The notes below the pieces were generated by a model, which was not told the DNA's origin, made no database searches, and saw only the letters and a list, made by a program, of their open reading frames with translations. This document shows positions 1 to 8,837 of a stretch of 64,000 nt of DNA, piece by piece (the first letter of the stretch is position 1; the number at the start of each line of letters is the position of its first letter). Location of the stretch: contig OY769938.1 in assembly GCA_963669295.1 (NCBI GenBank), forward strand, positions 3,410,001 to 3,474,000, in the 5' to 3' direction. Source of the stretch: G963669295 sp963669295. GTDB taxonomy: Bacteria > Bacteroidota > Bacteroidia > Flavobacteriales_D > CALLUQ01. A program made the position numbers and the translations under genes.

Positions 1-843
1 AGCATTGGTATCGTAAAGGGCTAAAAGTTTCCATGCTTGAAACAATACCCTGTCGGCAATGTGTTGGTTGATCTTGGTTTTTAATCGCTCTACTTTTTCG
101 TTTAAACCAAATACTTCAAAGGTGCCATCATCGATGATTTCATTGAAGATGCGGTCGGAGGAAGTTTTTACTAGAGCAGGCTTTTTAGCCACAAAAATCT
201 TTTTGATTTTATCGATGATGCGAAAGAAGCGTTTTTTGCGCTTGACCTTTTTGGCAGCAAGATGCTTAGCAATTTGATCGGCCAATCCTCCACTGCCTGC
301 TATCAATACAATGGGCCATCCTTTGCGTACACTTTCTACTACTTCCAACTTTGTTTGCTCATCGCCGCCAGCCAATACGGTAACTACCGAAGCACCTTTT
401 GCTAAATGCTCCGCGAGTTGAAACGTTAATTTTACCTCGTTCCAATTGGGATCGCTGGTAGCTACAAAATGGGTATGGTTAGGGTTGAGTGTTTCGGTGC
501 TGTTGGAAATGCCAATTAAATTGGTTTGATGTGAGCGGTCGGCAACGCCATCGCCCATCAACTGCATGATGCCTTGCTGATCGCCATTGCCAATGATGTT
601 GGCATTGCCAGCTATGGCCGCAGGAGCAATGGCACGACTGAAGATTTCAGACAGGTCTTTTTCGCCAGTGGTTCCGCACACTACTATTACCGATTGCTGT
701 ACAGTCAATTGAAGTGATGCAATGATTTGTTGTGGGTCGCTATGTGCTGGTGGTTCTACTAGCTGGGCAGTACGACCATTGGGGAAATTCAATTCCCTTA
801 CATCAAATGCAGTATTTCCGGTTTCCTCTGGCATTGGAACCAT
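1..843 (-). CDS. SLOG-superfamily LSDAT protein (TRPM-like ligand sensor), C-terminus cut by window edge
   Basis: The reading frame is open from a start at 843 (TAA lies directly upstream; a second ATG is at 834) through base 1, giving 281 codons with no stop. The translation matches the prokaryotic LSDAT pattern: an early FPNGRTAQLV, a Rossmann-like VIVVCGTTGEKD, the glycine-rich IGNGDQQGIMQLMGDG, LNPNHTHFV, SVVTVLAGGD and PIVLIAGSGGLADQIA. LSDAT belongs to the SLOG superfamily, whose members are thought to bind nucleotide-derived ligands; the same domain forms the cytosolic N-terminus of TRPM channels. The visible end (AWKLLALYDTNA) resembles the junction to SLATT/DUF4231 two-helix membrane domains in related proteins, so a membrane effector segment probably follows outside the window. 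That fusion is inference. The family call is fairly sure; the ligand is unknown. Confidence 0.75.
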   Translation of the reverse strand, partial: MVPMPEETGNTAFDVRELNFPNGRTAQLVEPPAHSDPQQIIASLQLTVQQSVIVVCGTTGEKDLSEIFSRAIAPAAIAGNANIIGNGDQQGIMQLMGDGVADRSHQTNLIGISNSTETLNPNHTHFVATSDPNWNEVKLTFQLAEHLAKGASVVTVLAGGDEQTKLEVVESVRKGWPIVLIAGSGGLADQIAKHLAAKKVKRKKRFFRIIDKIKKIFVAKKPALVKTSSDRIFNEIIDDGTFEVFGLNEKVERLKTKINQHIADRVLFQAWKLLALYDTNA

Positions 844-949
844 TTATACTAAGGATTGTTGAAAAGGTTACTAATTTTTTTGTGGTTACTACCGTTTTGA
901 AGGGTGAAATGGTTGGTTTTTAATGGTTTACAGTTGTTGTACGGAGGGT

Positions 950-1300
950 TTAATCCGGCCTTTTACGGGTAAATTCAGACCGTGTAGCCTTGTATTTAAT
1001 AGTCAATTGATAGGGGGTGAGTTGCTCAATGAGGTAGTGTTCGGCAATGCTATCGCCATATTGCAACAGCAAGCTGTCGTTTCCAAACAATTGGTAAGAG
1101 CCCTGAAAGGTAGCAGTGTCTAACACATCATCTTCCAGGTAGTAGGTGAGGGCAAAGGTGTGATCTTTTCGGATTTCCAATACACCTTTGTCTCCTTGCT
1201 CAAGGTGATTGAGGTACCACAGACCCAAAATATTTTTGGAGGGATTACACCGTTGTACACACAACGCGCATGCGAAAACTGCGATGAACGCTGCTTTCAT
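950..1300 (-). CDS. Small lipocalin-like lipoprotein, function unknown
   Basis: A 116-residue protein with a short hydrophobic N-terminus and cysteines at positions 13 and 18, suggesting a lipoprotein signal. The rest (LGLWYLNHLEQGDKGVLEI, then alternating strands ending in YKATRSEFTRK) has the look of small Bacteroidota lipocalin-like/META-type beta-barrel lipoproteins. It starts 3 bp after the stop of the E1 dehydrogenase gene, so it is probably cotranscribed with it, although no functional link is evident. No catalytic motif is visible. The alternative is an unrelated secreted beta protein; the assignment rests on pattern only. Confidence 0.55.
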   Translation of the reverse strand: MKAAFIAVFACALCVQRCNPSKNILGLWYLNHLEQGDKGVLEIRKDHTFALTYYLEDDVLDTATFQGSYQLFGNDSLLLQYGDSIAEHYLIEQLTPYQLTIKYKATRSEFTRKRPD

Positions 1301-1303
1301 CCA

Positions 1304-3745
1304 CTAATAAATTCTTGGATACTCCTCCGGATCGAATTCATTCATGATGCTATAAATGGCATCAAAAATATCTTCAATGCTTGGTTTCGAAAAGTAATCG
1401 CCATCCGAACCATAAGCAGGACGGTGGTCTTTGGCCGTTAATGTTTTCGGTTCAGAATCGAGGTAGTAGTAGCCTCCTTGCTCTTCCAATACCTTGTTCA
1501 TCATATAGGCCGTTGCACCGCCAGGAACATCTTCATCGACGAAGATTACCCTGTTGGTTTTTTTCAACGATTCAACGATGGTATGATTCACATCAAAAGG
1601 CAAGAGGGTTTGTACGTCGATCAGCTCTGCCGAAATGCCTACCTCAGCCAATTGCTGTGCAGCTGCCTGGCATAAGTTAAAGGTAGAACCATAAGATACT
1701 ACGGTAACGTCGGTGCCTTCGCGCACGACTTCCGGCACGCCCAACGGTTCTTTAAACTCACCAAGGTTGGAAGGTAGTTTTTCTTTGGTACGGTAGCCGT
1801 TCAATGGTTCTATAATCAATGCGGGGTCGTCGGAAGCCAATAAAGTGTTGAAGAATCCAGCGGCCCTGGTCATGTTGCGTGGAACGCAAACATAAATGCC
1901 CCGGATAGAATGAATGATCATTCCCATGGGCGATCCTGAGTGCCAAATGCCTTCCAAACGATGCCCTCTTGTACGAATGATAAGAGGAGCTTTTTGCATG
2001 CCTTTGGTACGGTAGTGTACAGTAGCAAGGTCGTCGCTCATTACTTGTAGGGCATACAATAAATAATCGAGGTATTGTATTTCAGCAATAGGACGTAAGC
2101 CACGCATGGCCAACCCAATGCCTTGTCCTACAATGGTGTTTTCTCGAATGCCAGTATCGCTTACACGCAATTCACCAAACTTAGCTTGCATGCCTTCCAT
2201 GCTTTGGTTTACACCGCCAATTTTCCCTACATCCTCACCAAAAGTGAGTATTTCAGGGTGGTTGGTAAACAACGTGTCGAAGTTATTTCTTAGCACCAAA
2301 CGACCATCTACCATTTCAGCATCATCGGCATACTGAGGTGGGATGGCCTTCACATTCATGGCGCTGGTATTGGAGTGCGAATGCAAATAAGCACTGTAGC
2401 GATCGTGGTTGGCAATGTTGGATTCGTTTAACCAGTCGATGAGTTGTTGCTTGGCTGGCATGTTTTCGTAACGTACATGGCGCAACGCCCTTTTTGCGGC
2501 AGAAAGAATTTCCTTGCGCAATGGGTCCATAGCAGCTTTCAATTCATCTACAATCTTTTGAATGAAAGTAGCATTGCTGCTTTCTGCAGCCAGGGCACTT
2601 ACCAATGCAATGACCGTATTTAACTCTTCCTTAATGGGTTTGCCAAAATCGGCCCATGCTTCTTTTTGCTCGGTGCGCACCTGCTTTTTAGCATCTTTTT
2701 GAATGGCGTTTAACTCTTCTTCAGTGGCTATTTTCTTGCCATCGGGATGTGTATAGTCTAATATCCACGATTTGAACTTGGCAATGCAATCGTATTCTTT
2801 GGCCCATTCGAGGCGTTCTTTTGATTTATAGCGTTCGTGAGAACCAGAGGTGGAGTGCCCTTGCGGTTGTGTCACCTCTTCTACGTGAATCAGTACTGGC
2901 ACATGCTCTTCTCTACATACCTTGATGGCTTTTTCGTAAGTGGTACACAGTGCGGCATAATCCCACCCTTTTACCGTATACATTTCATAGCCATTGGTAT
3001 CTTTTTCACGCTGGAACCCTTTTAGGGCTTCAGAAATGCTTCCCTTGGTGGTTTGATAGTCTTTTGACACGGAAATGCCATAACCATCATCCCAAACAGA
3101 AACAGCCATTGGGATTTGCAGTACGCCTGCGGCATTAACCGCTTCCCAAAATACCCCTTCCGAAGTACTGGCATCGCCAATGGTACCAAAGGCTACTTCA
3201 TTGCCATTTACCGAAAATGGGTTGTCTTGAGGAATGTCTTTGTTTTCGCGATATACTTTAGATGCCAGTGCCAACCCTACCAATCGCGACATTTGACCGG
3301 CAGTAGGAGAAATATCGGCAGAGGTGTTTTTCATATCTTTCAACACTTTCCAGCTACCATCTTCATTTAAACTGTGGGTAGCAAAGTGTCCTCCCATTTG
3401 CCTGCCAGCCGACATGGGGTCGGCCTCCAAATCGGTATGGGCATACAATCCGGCAAAGTATTGTTTCACACTGAGTGCGCCAATGGCCATCATAAATGTT
3501 TGGTCGCGGTAATACCCAGAACGGAAGTCACCATTTTCAAACTGTTTTGCCATGGCTATTTGTGCCACTTCTTTACCATCTCCGAAAATGCCAAACTTGG
3601 CTTTTCCTGTCAACACTTCCCGTCGCCCCAATAAAGAAGCTTCACGGCTAATGTTGGCCAGTTTAAAATCGTTTAATACCTCTTGTTTGAAATCGTCGAA
3701 ACTAATGGTGTCTTGTGCTACAGCGCCTTCTTTCTCCTGTGACAT
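1304..3745 (-). CDS. Fused alpha-beta 2-oxoacid dehydrogenase E1 component (thiamine-dependent)
   Basis: An 813-residue protein joining both halves of a heterotetrameric E1. Residues ~30-400 are the alpha (thiamine diphosphate) part; residues ~470-813 are the beta transketolase-like part, with FGEDVGKIGGVNQ, DTGIRENTIVGQGIGLAM and the C-terminal VDEDVPGGATAYM. It should decarboxylate a 2-oxoacid (branched-chain 2-oxoacid or pyruvate) and pass the acyl group to a lipoyl E2, which is not in this window. The diphosphate-binding motif near residue 190 reads IGDASTSEG rather than GDGA, and the usual NN at its end is DDGYGIS. Similar fused proteins are common in Bacteroidota and are often annotated as branched-chain E1. 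Substrate is not determined by the sequence. Confidence 0.85.
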   Translation of the reverse strand: MSQEKEGAVAQDTISFDDFKQEVLNDFKLANISREASLLGRREVLTGKAKFGIFGDGKEVAQIAMAKQFENGDFRSGYYRDQTFMMAIGALSVKQYFAGLYAHTDLEADPMSAGRQMGGHFATHSLNEDGSWKVLKDMKNTSADISPTAGQMSRLVGLALASKVYRENKDIPQDNPFSVNGNEVAFGTIGDASTSEGVFWEAVNAAGVLQIPMAVSVWDDGYGISVSKDYQTTKGSISEALKGFQREKDTNGYEMYTVKGWDYAALCTTYEKAIKVCREEHVPVLIHVEEVTQPQGHSTSGSHERYKSKERLEWAKEYDCIAKFKSWILDYTHPDGKKIATEEELNAIQKDAKKQVRTEQKEAWADFGKPIKEELNTVIALVSALAAESSNATFIQKIVDELKAAMDPLRKEILSAAKRALRHVRYENMPAKQQLIDWLNESNIANHDRYSAYLHSHSNTSAMNVKAIPPQYADDAEMVDGRLVLRNNFDTLFTNHPEILTFGEDVGKIGGVNQSMEGMQAKFGELRVSDTGIRENTIVGQGIGLAMRGLRPIAEIQYLDYLLYALQVMSDDLATVHYRTKGMQKAPLIIRTRGHRLEGIWHSGSPMGMIIHSIRGIYVCVPRNMTRAAGFFNTLLASDDPALIIEPLNGYRTKEKLPSNLGEFKEPLGVPEVVREGTDVTVVSYGSTFNLCQAAAQQLAEVGISAELIDVQTLLPFDVNHTIVESLKKTNRVIFVDEDVPGGATAYMMNKVLEEQGGYYYLDSEPKTLTAKDHRPAYGSDGDYFSKPSIEDIFDAIYSIMNEFDPEEYPRIY

Positions 3746-3810
3746 ATCGTGTTTGTCCTCCTATTTTTTTTCGTCACGCGAATATAGCAAAATTTAAGGA
3801 GGAAAAGAAG

Positions 3811-3837
3811 AAAAAAGCGGGGCAAATATTGCCCCGC
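3811..3837 (-). terminator. Rho-independent terminator after the PspC gene
   Basis: An 8-bp GC-rich stem (GCGGGGCA / TGCCCCGC) with a 5-nt loop. On the minus strand it is followed by a T-rich run. It lies about 190 bp past the PspC stop and upstream of the E1 gene, so it separates these two minus-strand units. The rest of the 3746-4024 gap holds nothing I can name. Confidence 0.8.
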
Positions 3838-4024
3838 CTGCCCTATGAAATAACACTTTAGTAGATGCTCACTATCTTGCTGTTTTATGGCAAAGACAGT
3901 GATGGATGGTTATGTTCAGGCCCTGTGTAAAATCATCCCTGAAAAGGCGATTTTAAAATAGCGCACCGACTTGCGGTAAAACTGCGCCCATTGTTGTTTC
4001 CTTTTTCGATTCATCTCGTATAGG

Positions 4025-5617
4025 TTAAAGGTCACAATCAATACATTCGAGTCCTTTGTCGGTCATGGTCCAGGTTTTTCCAGTCATGCGTCGATCGCGG
4101 GTACGGGTTACATTTCCAATGTCGTAAATAATTCGGTCCATGCGATCACTCAAGTGCACCGCCTTGCCTTCAGGTACTCGCACAATAATTTCGATGTGCT
4201 GCCCCCTGAATTTTTCATCGTTGTCGATGGAAAAGAAAGGAGAGAAGGTGAGCAACGAATCACTCTGGTTCCAATCGTACCGGATGTTTTCAGCGCGATT
4301 GATTGCTTCCTTTTGTGTTCTGCCGTGCGACATGCGTCGTACCTCAATGGTAAATACACTGTCTGAGGGTTGCTCGCGTATATCCAGGAAAGGAAAACCA
4401 AAGTGAGTTTCTTTACGTTCAATTTTAGTCAATTCAATAAAGTACTCGTGGTGATTCCTAAAGTGGTTCGAAAAATGAACGTCGTCCATGATATCCAACA
4501 TCAGGGTGTCGCCTACAGGCTGCTCAATGGCAAGTACCTCTGTTACCTCAGCATCGTTGGTAAATTCTTTGCCCAACTGAATGCCTACCGTGCCACAAAG
4601 TACCAGTCCACCAATCCACAACACAAACAAGGCAATGCCTACCATGCGTAAGTTGGTTTTGATATCGAGCAACAACTTAATGCCTGCCAGGAAAAGCGAT
4701 ACAATAGGAATGCCTACAGCAGTAATGATGCCGATGAGTGCCATGGTTTCTTGCTCGCTCGAAGCAAAGATGAGAGAAGCATACTCGCTGTACGAGAACA
4801 GTTGTAGCCCATGGTCGGTAACGGCAATGATGGCATCGTTGCCCATGAATAGGTTGATGAGGATAAAGATGGCAAAGGCTCCAGCAGCAATAAAGGCTAC
4901 CCCAATGAGCTTACCAAATACTTGGAAAAAGGCTGTGATGAACTTCTTGAAGTAATCGAAAATTTGCTCAATGGCATTCTTCGCCTTATCGGTGGCTTGT
5001 TTGGTATCAATGTCGGTAGCATCTTCAAAACGCTCCTTTACATTCTTGCGGATGTTGTCAACATTCACCGGCTCCCCACGCATCTTTAATTTGTCGGCAG
5101 TGGTTTTGGCCTCTGGAATGATGATCCATAAAATAATGTAAAGCAATACCCCTGTACCAAAAAAGAAGAAGAGAATCACAAAAAGTAAGCGAAGCCACAA
5201 TGGATCAAACCCAAAATACTGACTTACTCCAGAACAAACACCACCAAGGATGTTGCTGTCAGGATCTCGGAATATCTGCTTGGATTCACCCGATGAGGTT
5301 GTGGAATGTGCCTCTTTGTTGCGGTTTGATGAGTCCTGTTGTTCGGTGGCCTCCTCGTCAAGATATTCTTCGGGCTGACCCATTATGGCGATCACTTCTT
5401 CTACGTCGGCAAGTGTAATTACCTGCTTGTTGTCACTTACGCGTTCTTGAAACAGCTCTGCGATGCGTGCTTCAATGTCGATCATTATTTCATCACCACC
5501 CTCAGAGTTTTTGAAATACCCTTTGATGGTATTTAGGTATTGACCTAGCTTTTCGTAAGCCAACTCTTCAATGTTGAAAATGATTCCGCTAATATTTGCT
5601 GCGACTGTTTTATTCAT
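4025..5617 (-). CDS. PspC-domain membrane protein
   Basis: A 530-residue inner-membrane protein. Residues 1-95 are a charged N-terminal region typical of Bacteroidota PspC proteins (MNKTVAANISGIIFNIEELA). Residues ~113-172 are the PspC domain (ILGGVCSGVSQYFGFDPLWL) with a strong membrane segment. More membrane segments fall at ~225-265, 285-315 and 325-350. The C-terminal ~150 residues look like a periplasmic beta-rich domain of the adhesin/DUF4097 type. PspC proteins take part in envelope-stress responses. The gene starts 7 bp after a PadR regulator, an arrangement seen widely in the phylum, so repression by that PadR is likely. Confidence 0.85.
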   Translation of the reverse strand: MNKTVAANISGIIFNIEELAYEKLGQYLNTIKGYFKNSEGGDEIMIDIEARIAELFQERVSDNKQVITLADVEEVIAIMGQPEEYLDEEATEQQDSSNRNKEAHSTTSSGESKQIFRDPDSNILGGVCSGVSQYFGFDPLWLRLLFVILFFFFGTGVLLYIILWIIIPEAKTTADKLKMRGEPVNVDNIRKNVKERFEDATDIDTKQATDKAKNAIEQIFDYFKKFITAFFQVFGKLIGVAFIAAGAFAIFILINLFMGNDAIIAVTDHGLQLFSYSEYASLIFASSEQETMALIGIITAVGIPIVSLFLAGIKLLLDIKTNLRMVGIALFVLWIGGLVLCGTVGIQLGKEFTNDAEVTEVLAIEQPVGDTLMLDIMDDVHFSNHFRNHHEYFIELTKIERKETHFGFPFLDIREQPSDSVFTIEVRRMSHGRTQKEAINRAENIRYDWNQSDSLLTFSPFFSIDNDEKFRGQHIEIIVRVPEGKAVHLSDRMDRIIYDIGNVTRTRDRRMTGKTWTMTDKGLECIDCDL

Positions 5618-5624
5618 CGGTTTA

Positions 5625-5954
5625 TTATTTTTTTGCTGTCGTTGTGTTTACTGCATTCACGAGTTCTTCCCAGGTGAGGTCCAACTCTTTTAAAAACTTT
5701 TCTCCCACTTCCGTGAGCTTGTAATACTTCCTCGGAGGCCCCGATTTCGATTCTTCCCATCGATAACCCAATAGCCCCGCATTCTTTAGTCGGGTAAGGA
5801 GTGGATATAAGGTGCCTTCCACCACAATGAGCTTGGCATCTTTTAACTGGGCGATGATGTCCGAAGGGTAAGCTTCCTGTCGGGCCAGTATAGAGAGGAT
5901 GCAATACTCTAACACTCCTTTCCGCATCTGTGCTTTCGTGTTCTCTATATTCAT
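5625..5954 (-). CDS. PadR-family transcriptional regulator (with PspC)
   Basis: A 109-residue winged-helix regulator. The pattern MRKGVLEYCILSILARQEAY, the basic wing DAKLIVVEGTLYPLLTRLKN and YRWEESKSGPPRKYYKLTE are diagnostic of PadR proteins. The short length fits the small PadR-s2 type lacking a long dimerisation tail. It is the first gene of a two-gene unit with the PspC protein (7-bp gap). PadR proteins usually repress their own operon and respond to stress or small molecules. A dyad overlapping its promoter (6017-6039) is the likely operator. A second, diverged PadR paralogue lies at 49600-49938. Confidence 0.9.
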   Translation of the reverse strand: MNIENTKAQMRKGVLEYCILSILARQEAYPSDIIAQLKDAKLIVVEGTLYPLLTRLKNAGLLGYRWEESKSGPPRKYYKLTEVGEKFLKELDLTWEELVNAVNTTTAKK

Positions 5955-5996
5955 ACGATAAGTCGTCGTTTAATCATTTATAGTACTTTGACATTA

Positions 5997-6039
5997 CAAA
6001 GATATATATAAAAAAAGGTATTATGCAATACATAGTACC
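5997..6039 (-). promoter_or_regulatory. Promoter with overlapping PadR operator candidate
   Basis: Read on the minus strand, TATCTTTG (5997-6004) fits the Bacteroidota -7 box TAnnTTTG, with a TTG 21 nt upstream as the -33 element. An imperfect dyad, arms GGTACTATG and CATAATACC around a 5-nt centre (6017-6039, 8 of 9 positions paired), covers the -33 side. It contains ACTATGTATT, also found in the promoter of the other PadR gene. Binding by the PadR product is inferred. Confidence 0.55.
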
Positions 6040-6190
6040 ATATTATTTTTATAACTGCAGGTGAAATAAGCTTGAATCCCTTTGTGGGTGTGGGGTTTGT
6101 GGAAGTGTTAAAAAATGCAAATATTTTTCATGCTTGCCAGAAATGCCCGTTTTTGAGCATGTTGGTGCGCATAAGAAGCACATAAAATCA

Positions 6191-6209
6191 CCCAACTATG
6201 TGAGTTGGG
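6191..6209. repeat. Perfect 7-bp hairpin downstream of the T9SS gene
   Basis: CCCAACT and AGTTGGG flank ATGTG. It lies 20 bp past the stop of the 6229-8109 gene. On the minus strand it is followed by a weak T-rich stretch, so it may be a poor terminator or an RNA-end stabilising structure. Confidence 0.4.
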
Positions 6210-6228
6210 GACAGCATAAAAGTGCGTG

Positions 6229-8109
6229 CTATTGCTTGATCAACTGCTTGCTGTGCAATATCTCCTTGCCATTGGTAATGGTAAGCAAGTAGGTACCGGG
6301 GGTGAGGTAGGTGTTAGAAAATGAAATTTCGTTTTGTCCTTTTTTCGCCCAACCATCGAGCAGTGTACGTACCAATTGCCCTTGAAGGTTGTACAGTTGA
6401 ATTTGCACCCGCTCGGTTTTTTCGAGGGTAAACTGCATAGTTACCTGGTGGGTAGAAGGGTTAGGGAACAGGTTATTGACCAAAGCTACTGACAGAGGTT
6501 CGGGCGTACTTACATGAATTACTGAATCGTTGCGCAATTCCGTAATCCAGGTGCCGTTGCGTTTTGCAGTAGTGCCAAAAGAACCAGCACACCATACCGT
6601 TCCAGGTTGATTATAGCGTCGCTGCGTGCCGGAGTAATCGCCCCAACGTTCGTAAATGCCAGTAATAGCATCCACGTAGTTGAATCCTTTTTTCAATACA
6701 GTACGGTTAGAGTAAACACCATTGTTATCAAAATACATGGCCGAACATCCAGAAGTATCTACAGGGGAAGAATGATTGAAAGTAATGATGCTTTCGGTAT
6801 CACCTGGGTTAAGGCCGGAGTATGAGATGTTGGGAAATCCATAGTCTACTATGGTGTCGGTAATGAGGTTGGCAGTGATGGTGGGGTTGTTGTCGGGATT
6901 GTCGATAAACCCATGGTAAATCGCTGCAGTACCTGTAGCAGTGTCCAATGTACTTTGTACGAATTGTATTTTATCGTCTTCCATAAACCCGCCAAGAATA
7001 CGCGAATCATTGGTGTCGAAGGTGTGCCCGTTGGGCTGCTGCGACTCGGGAGGGAGGAAGTAATTGCTGTTCGATTCGGCAATGGTTACTTGCAATTGCG
7101 CATTGCCACTGGCCACACTGTTGGTGACTTTCATGATGAAAACGGTATCGTTTTCCATGGCCAAATTACGGTTCGACAACAGGTACATGTGTGGGCCGTA
7201 GGTATTGCTACCTCCTTGAATAGGACAGATGTTAAAGATGCTGTCGAGCCCGGTACCTCCAAGGATGTTCGAATAGTAGTTGGTGGCCAACGTGGTGTCG
7301 CCATTGTACCCTCCATCCAGGTCGATTTGCCAAAAGCACGATTCTACGAAGCCCGAGTTGTTTTGCGAGCCGTTGTAAAAGGTATTGATGCCAATGTATA
7401 AATCGTCGGTAGAGATGCCTACCACTGGATAGTCGGACCAGCTGTCGTTGTTTAAAGGGTTGCCCGTAAGCTTGTACATGTGCCATGGGTCGAGTGGGTT
7501 GCCACTGGATGAGAAGCATACAATGACTTTGCTGGTTTGATAGTTATTGCCATTCAAGAACACCAAAATGAAACGATCGGTACGTGGATCGTAAACCATT
7601 TTAGGGTCGAACTTACTTTGTTGAATGTTGAGTGGCAGGGTAAATGCTCCAAGTGAAGCATCAAACAGCAGTACATCAGCTTCTACATCATACATGTAAA
7701 TGGTTGAATTGATCACCGAAACAAGGATGCCACTGTTGGAAATAGCCAAATCATTGTCATTAGGTACCCGGTTATCGTAAGGGTTACCTTCAAATTGTCG
7801 GTTCACATATAAGCAGGGCAAGCCACCGGTAGTGTCGGCGGCTTTGGCAATGCCTGGCATACTTTTTCGGGGGTACTTTTTTTGCATTTCATCTTTACGG
7901 GCTTTCAGCATGGCACGAATCGATTCTCCCCCGGGTTTAGGCATCTCCAGGTTTTGAAGGTTCACATTCCAATCTTCCGTAATGTCTTTAGGATCTACCG
8001 TAGCCGATTTCTCTATTTGAAAGCGATGACTGTCGTATGTAAATTCTTGTGCTGTGCCAAAAGCAACCATGAACAAGAGGAAAAAAGTACAAAGTAACGT
8101 GTTTTTCAT
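6229..8109 (-). CDS. Secreted protein with T9SS type A sorting domain
   Basis: A 626-residue protein with a signal peptide (MKNTLLCTFFLLFMVAFGTA, then Q). The middle contains beta-propeller-like segments (DPRTDRFILVFLNG, SDYPVVGISTDDLYIGINTF) but no catalytic motif that I recognise. The last ~80 residues are a type A sorting domain: LFPNPSTHQVTMQF, then LYNLQGQLVRTL and LTPGTYLLTITNGKE ending in KQLIKQ. It should be exported through the type IX machine and either attached to the cell surface or released. The substrate or ligand is unknown. Confidence 0.85.
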   Translation of the reverse strand: MKNTLLCTFFLLFMVAFGTAQEFTYDSHRFQIEKSATVDPKDITEDWNVNLQNLEMPKPGGESIRAMLKARKDEMQKKYPRKSMPGIAKAADTTGGLPCLYVNRQFEGNPYDNRVPNDNDLAISNSGILVSVINSTIYMYDVEADVLLFDASLGAFTLPLNIQQSKFDPKMVYDPRTDRFILVFLNGNNYQTSKVIVCFSSSGNPLDPWHMYKLTGNPLNNDSWSDYPVVGISTDDLYIGINTFYNGSQNNSGFVESCFWQIDLDGGYNGDTTLATNYYSNILGGTGLDSIFNICPIQGGSNTYGPHMYLLSNRNLAMENDTVFIMKVTNSVASGNAQLQVTIAESNSNYFLPPESQQPNGHTFDTNDSRILGGFMEDDKIQFVQSTLDTATGTAAIYHGFIDNPDNNPTITANLITDTIVDYGFPNISYSGLNPGDTESIITFNHSSPVDTSGCSAMYFDNNGVYSNRTVLKKGFNYVDAITGIYERWGDYSGTQRRYNQPGTVWCAGSFGTTAKRNGTWITELRNDSVIHVSTPEPLSVALVNNLFPNPSTHQVTMQFTLEKTERVQIQLYNLQGQLVRTLLDGWAKKGQNEISFSNTYLTPGTYLLTITNGKEILHSKQLIKQ

Positions 8110-8151
8110 GCCTGTAAATATTTGGTTAAAGATAAGGCTTTATCGCCAAAT

Positions 8152-8829
8152 CTACACGCGGATGGTTACAGGGTCGCCAAGAAACTTGGGACTTTTGTTA
8201 AGAAGGTATAGGTCTAATACTGCTTTGAACTTGGCCAGGTATTCTCGCCAACGTGTTTTTTTACCCTTCTCAGCACTGAGGTCTTTTGCATTGTATGCCA
8301 CAGCATCGATGTTGTAATGGTCGCAAATGAATAAGGCCCGTTGGTTATGAAATTCTTGCGATACGATGGTGAGCCTGGTTTGGCCAAATACTTTTTTGCT
8401 TCGAACCACCGAATCAAGTGTTCTGAACCCGGCATAGTCGAGCGTAATTTTTGAGGCAGGAACGCCCAACTGCATGAGGTAGCTGCGCATGTCGGAAGCT
8501 TCATCATAGCTTTTTACGTGGTTGTCGCCACTCACCAGCAAGTGTTTTACTTTCCCTGCATGGTACAGCCGGGCTGCAGCTTCCATGCGGTATTTAAAAT
8601 AAGGATTGATTCTTCCCCCACTTAAGTACTTGCTGGCTCCCAAAACAAGGGCTACATCGTTGGTAGGCACGGCTTCAATGGTGGTGTAAATGCGATCTTT
8701 GGTACTACTAATGATCCATTGGTTAGAGAGGTATACCGATAAGGTAAGGAGTAGTGCAAAAAAGAAACACCACTTCAGAAACCGTTTACTGAAGAAGAAA
8801 CGAAAGCTTTTTTTCAACCACCTTACCAT
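8152..8829 (-). CDS. SanA-like DUF218 (ElyC/SanA/YdcF) membrane protein
   Basis: A 225-residue protein with a basic N-terminus and one membrane helix (residues ~18-36), followed by a DUF218 domain. Visible family features are DVALVLGASKY, YFKYRMEAAARLYHAGKV, LLVSGDN, YDEASDMRSYLMQLGVPA and TIVSQEFHNQRALFI. SanA in E. coli affects envelope barrier function and vancomycin sensitivity at high temperature; ElyC affects peptidoglycan and envelope polysaccharide balance. The exact reaction is unknown. It starts 8 bp after the Nramp-like transporter, so the two are probably cotranscribed. Confidence 0.85.
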   Translation of the reverse strand: MVRWLKKSFRFFFSKRFLKWCFFFALLLTLSVYLSNQWIISSTKDRIYTTIEAVPTNDVALVLGASKYLSGGRINPYFKYRMEAAARLYHAGKVKHLLVSGDNHVKSYDEASDMRSYLMQLGVPASKITLDYAGFRTLDSVVRSKKVFGQTRLTIVSQEFHNQRALFICDHYNIDAVAYNAKDLSAEKGKKTRWREYLAKFKAVLDLYLLNKSPKFLGDPVTIRV

Positions 8830-8837
8830 CTTTTTAG

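Noticed and set aside
5614..5904. Alternative minus-strand frame of 96 codons
   Set aside because: It is a frame shadow of the PadR gene, which has clear family motifs.
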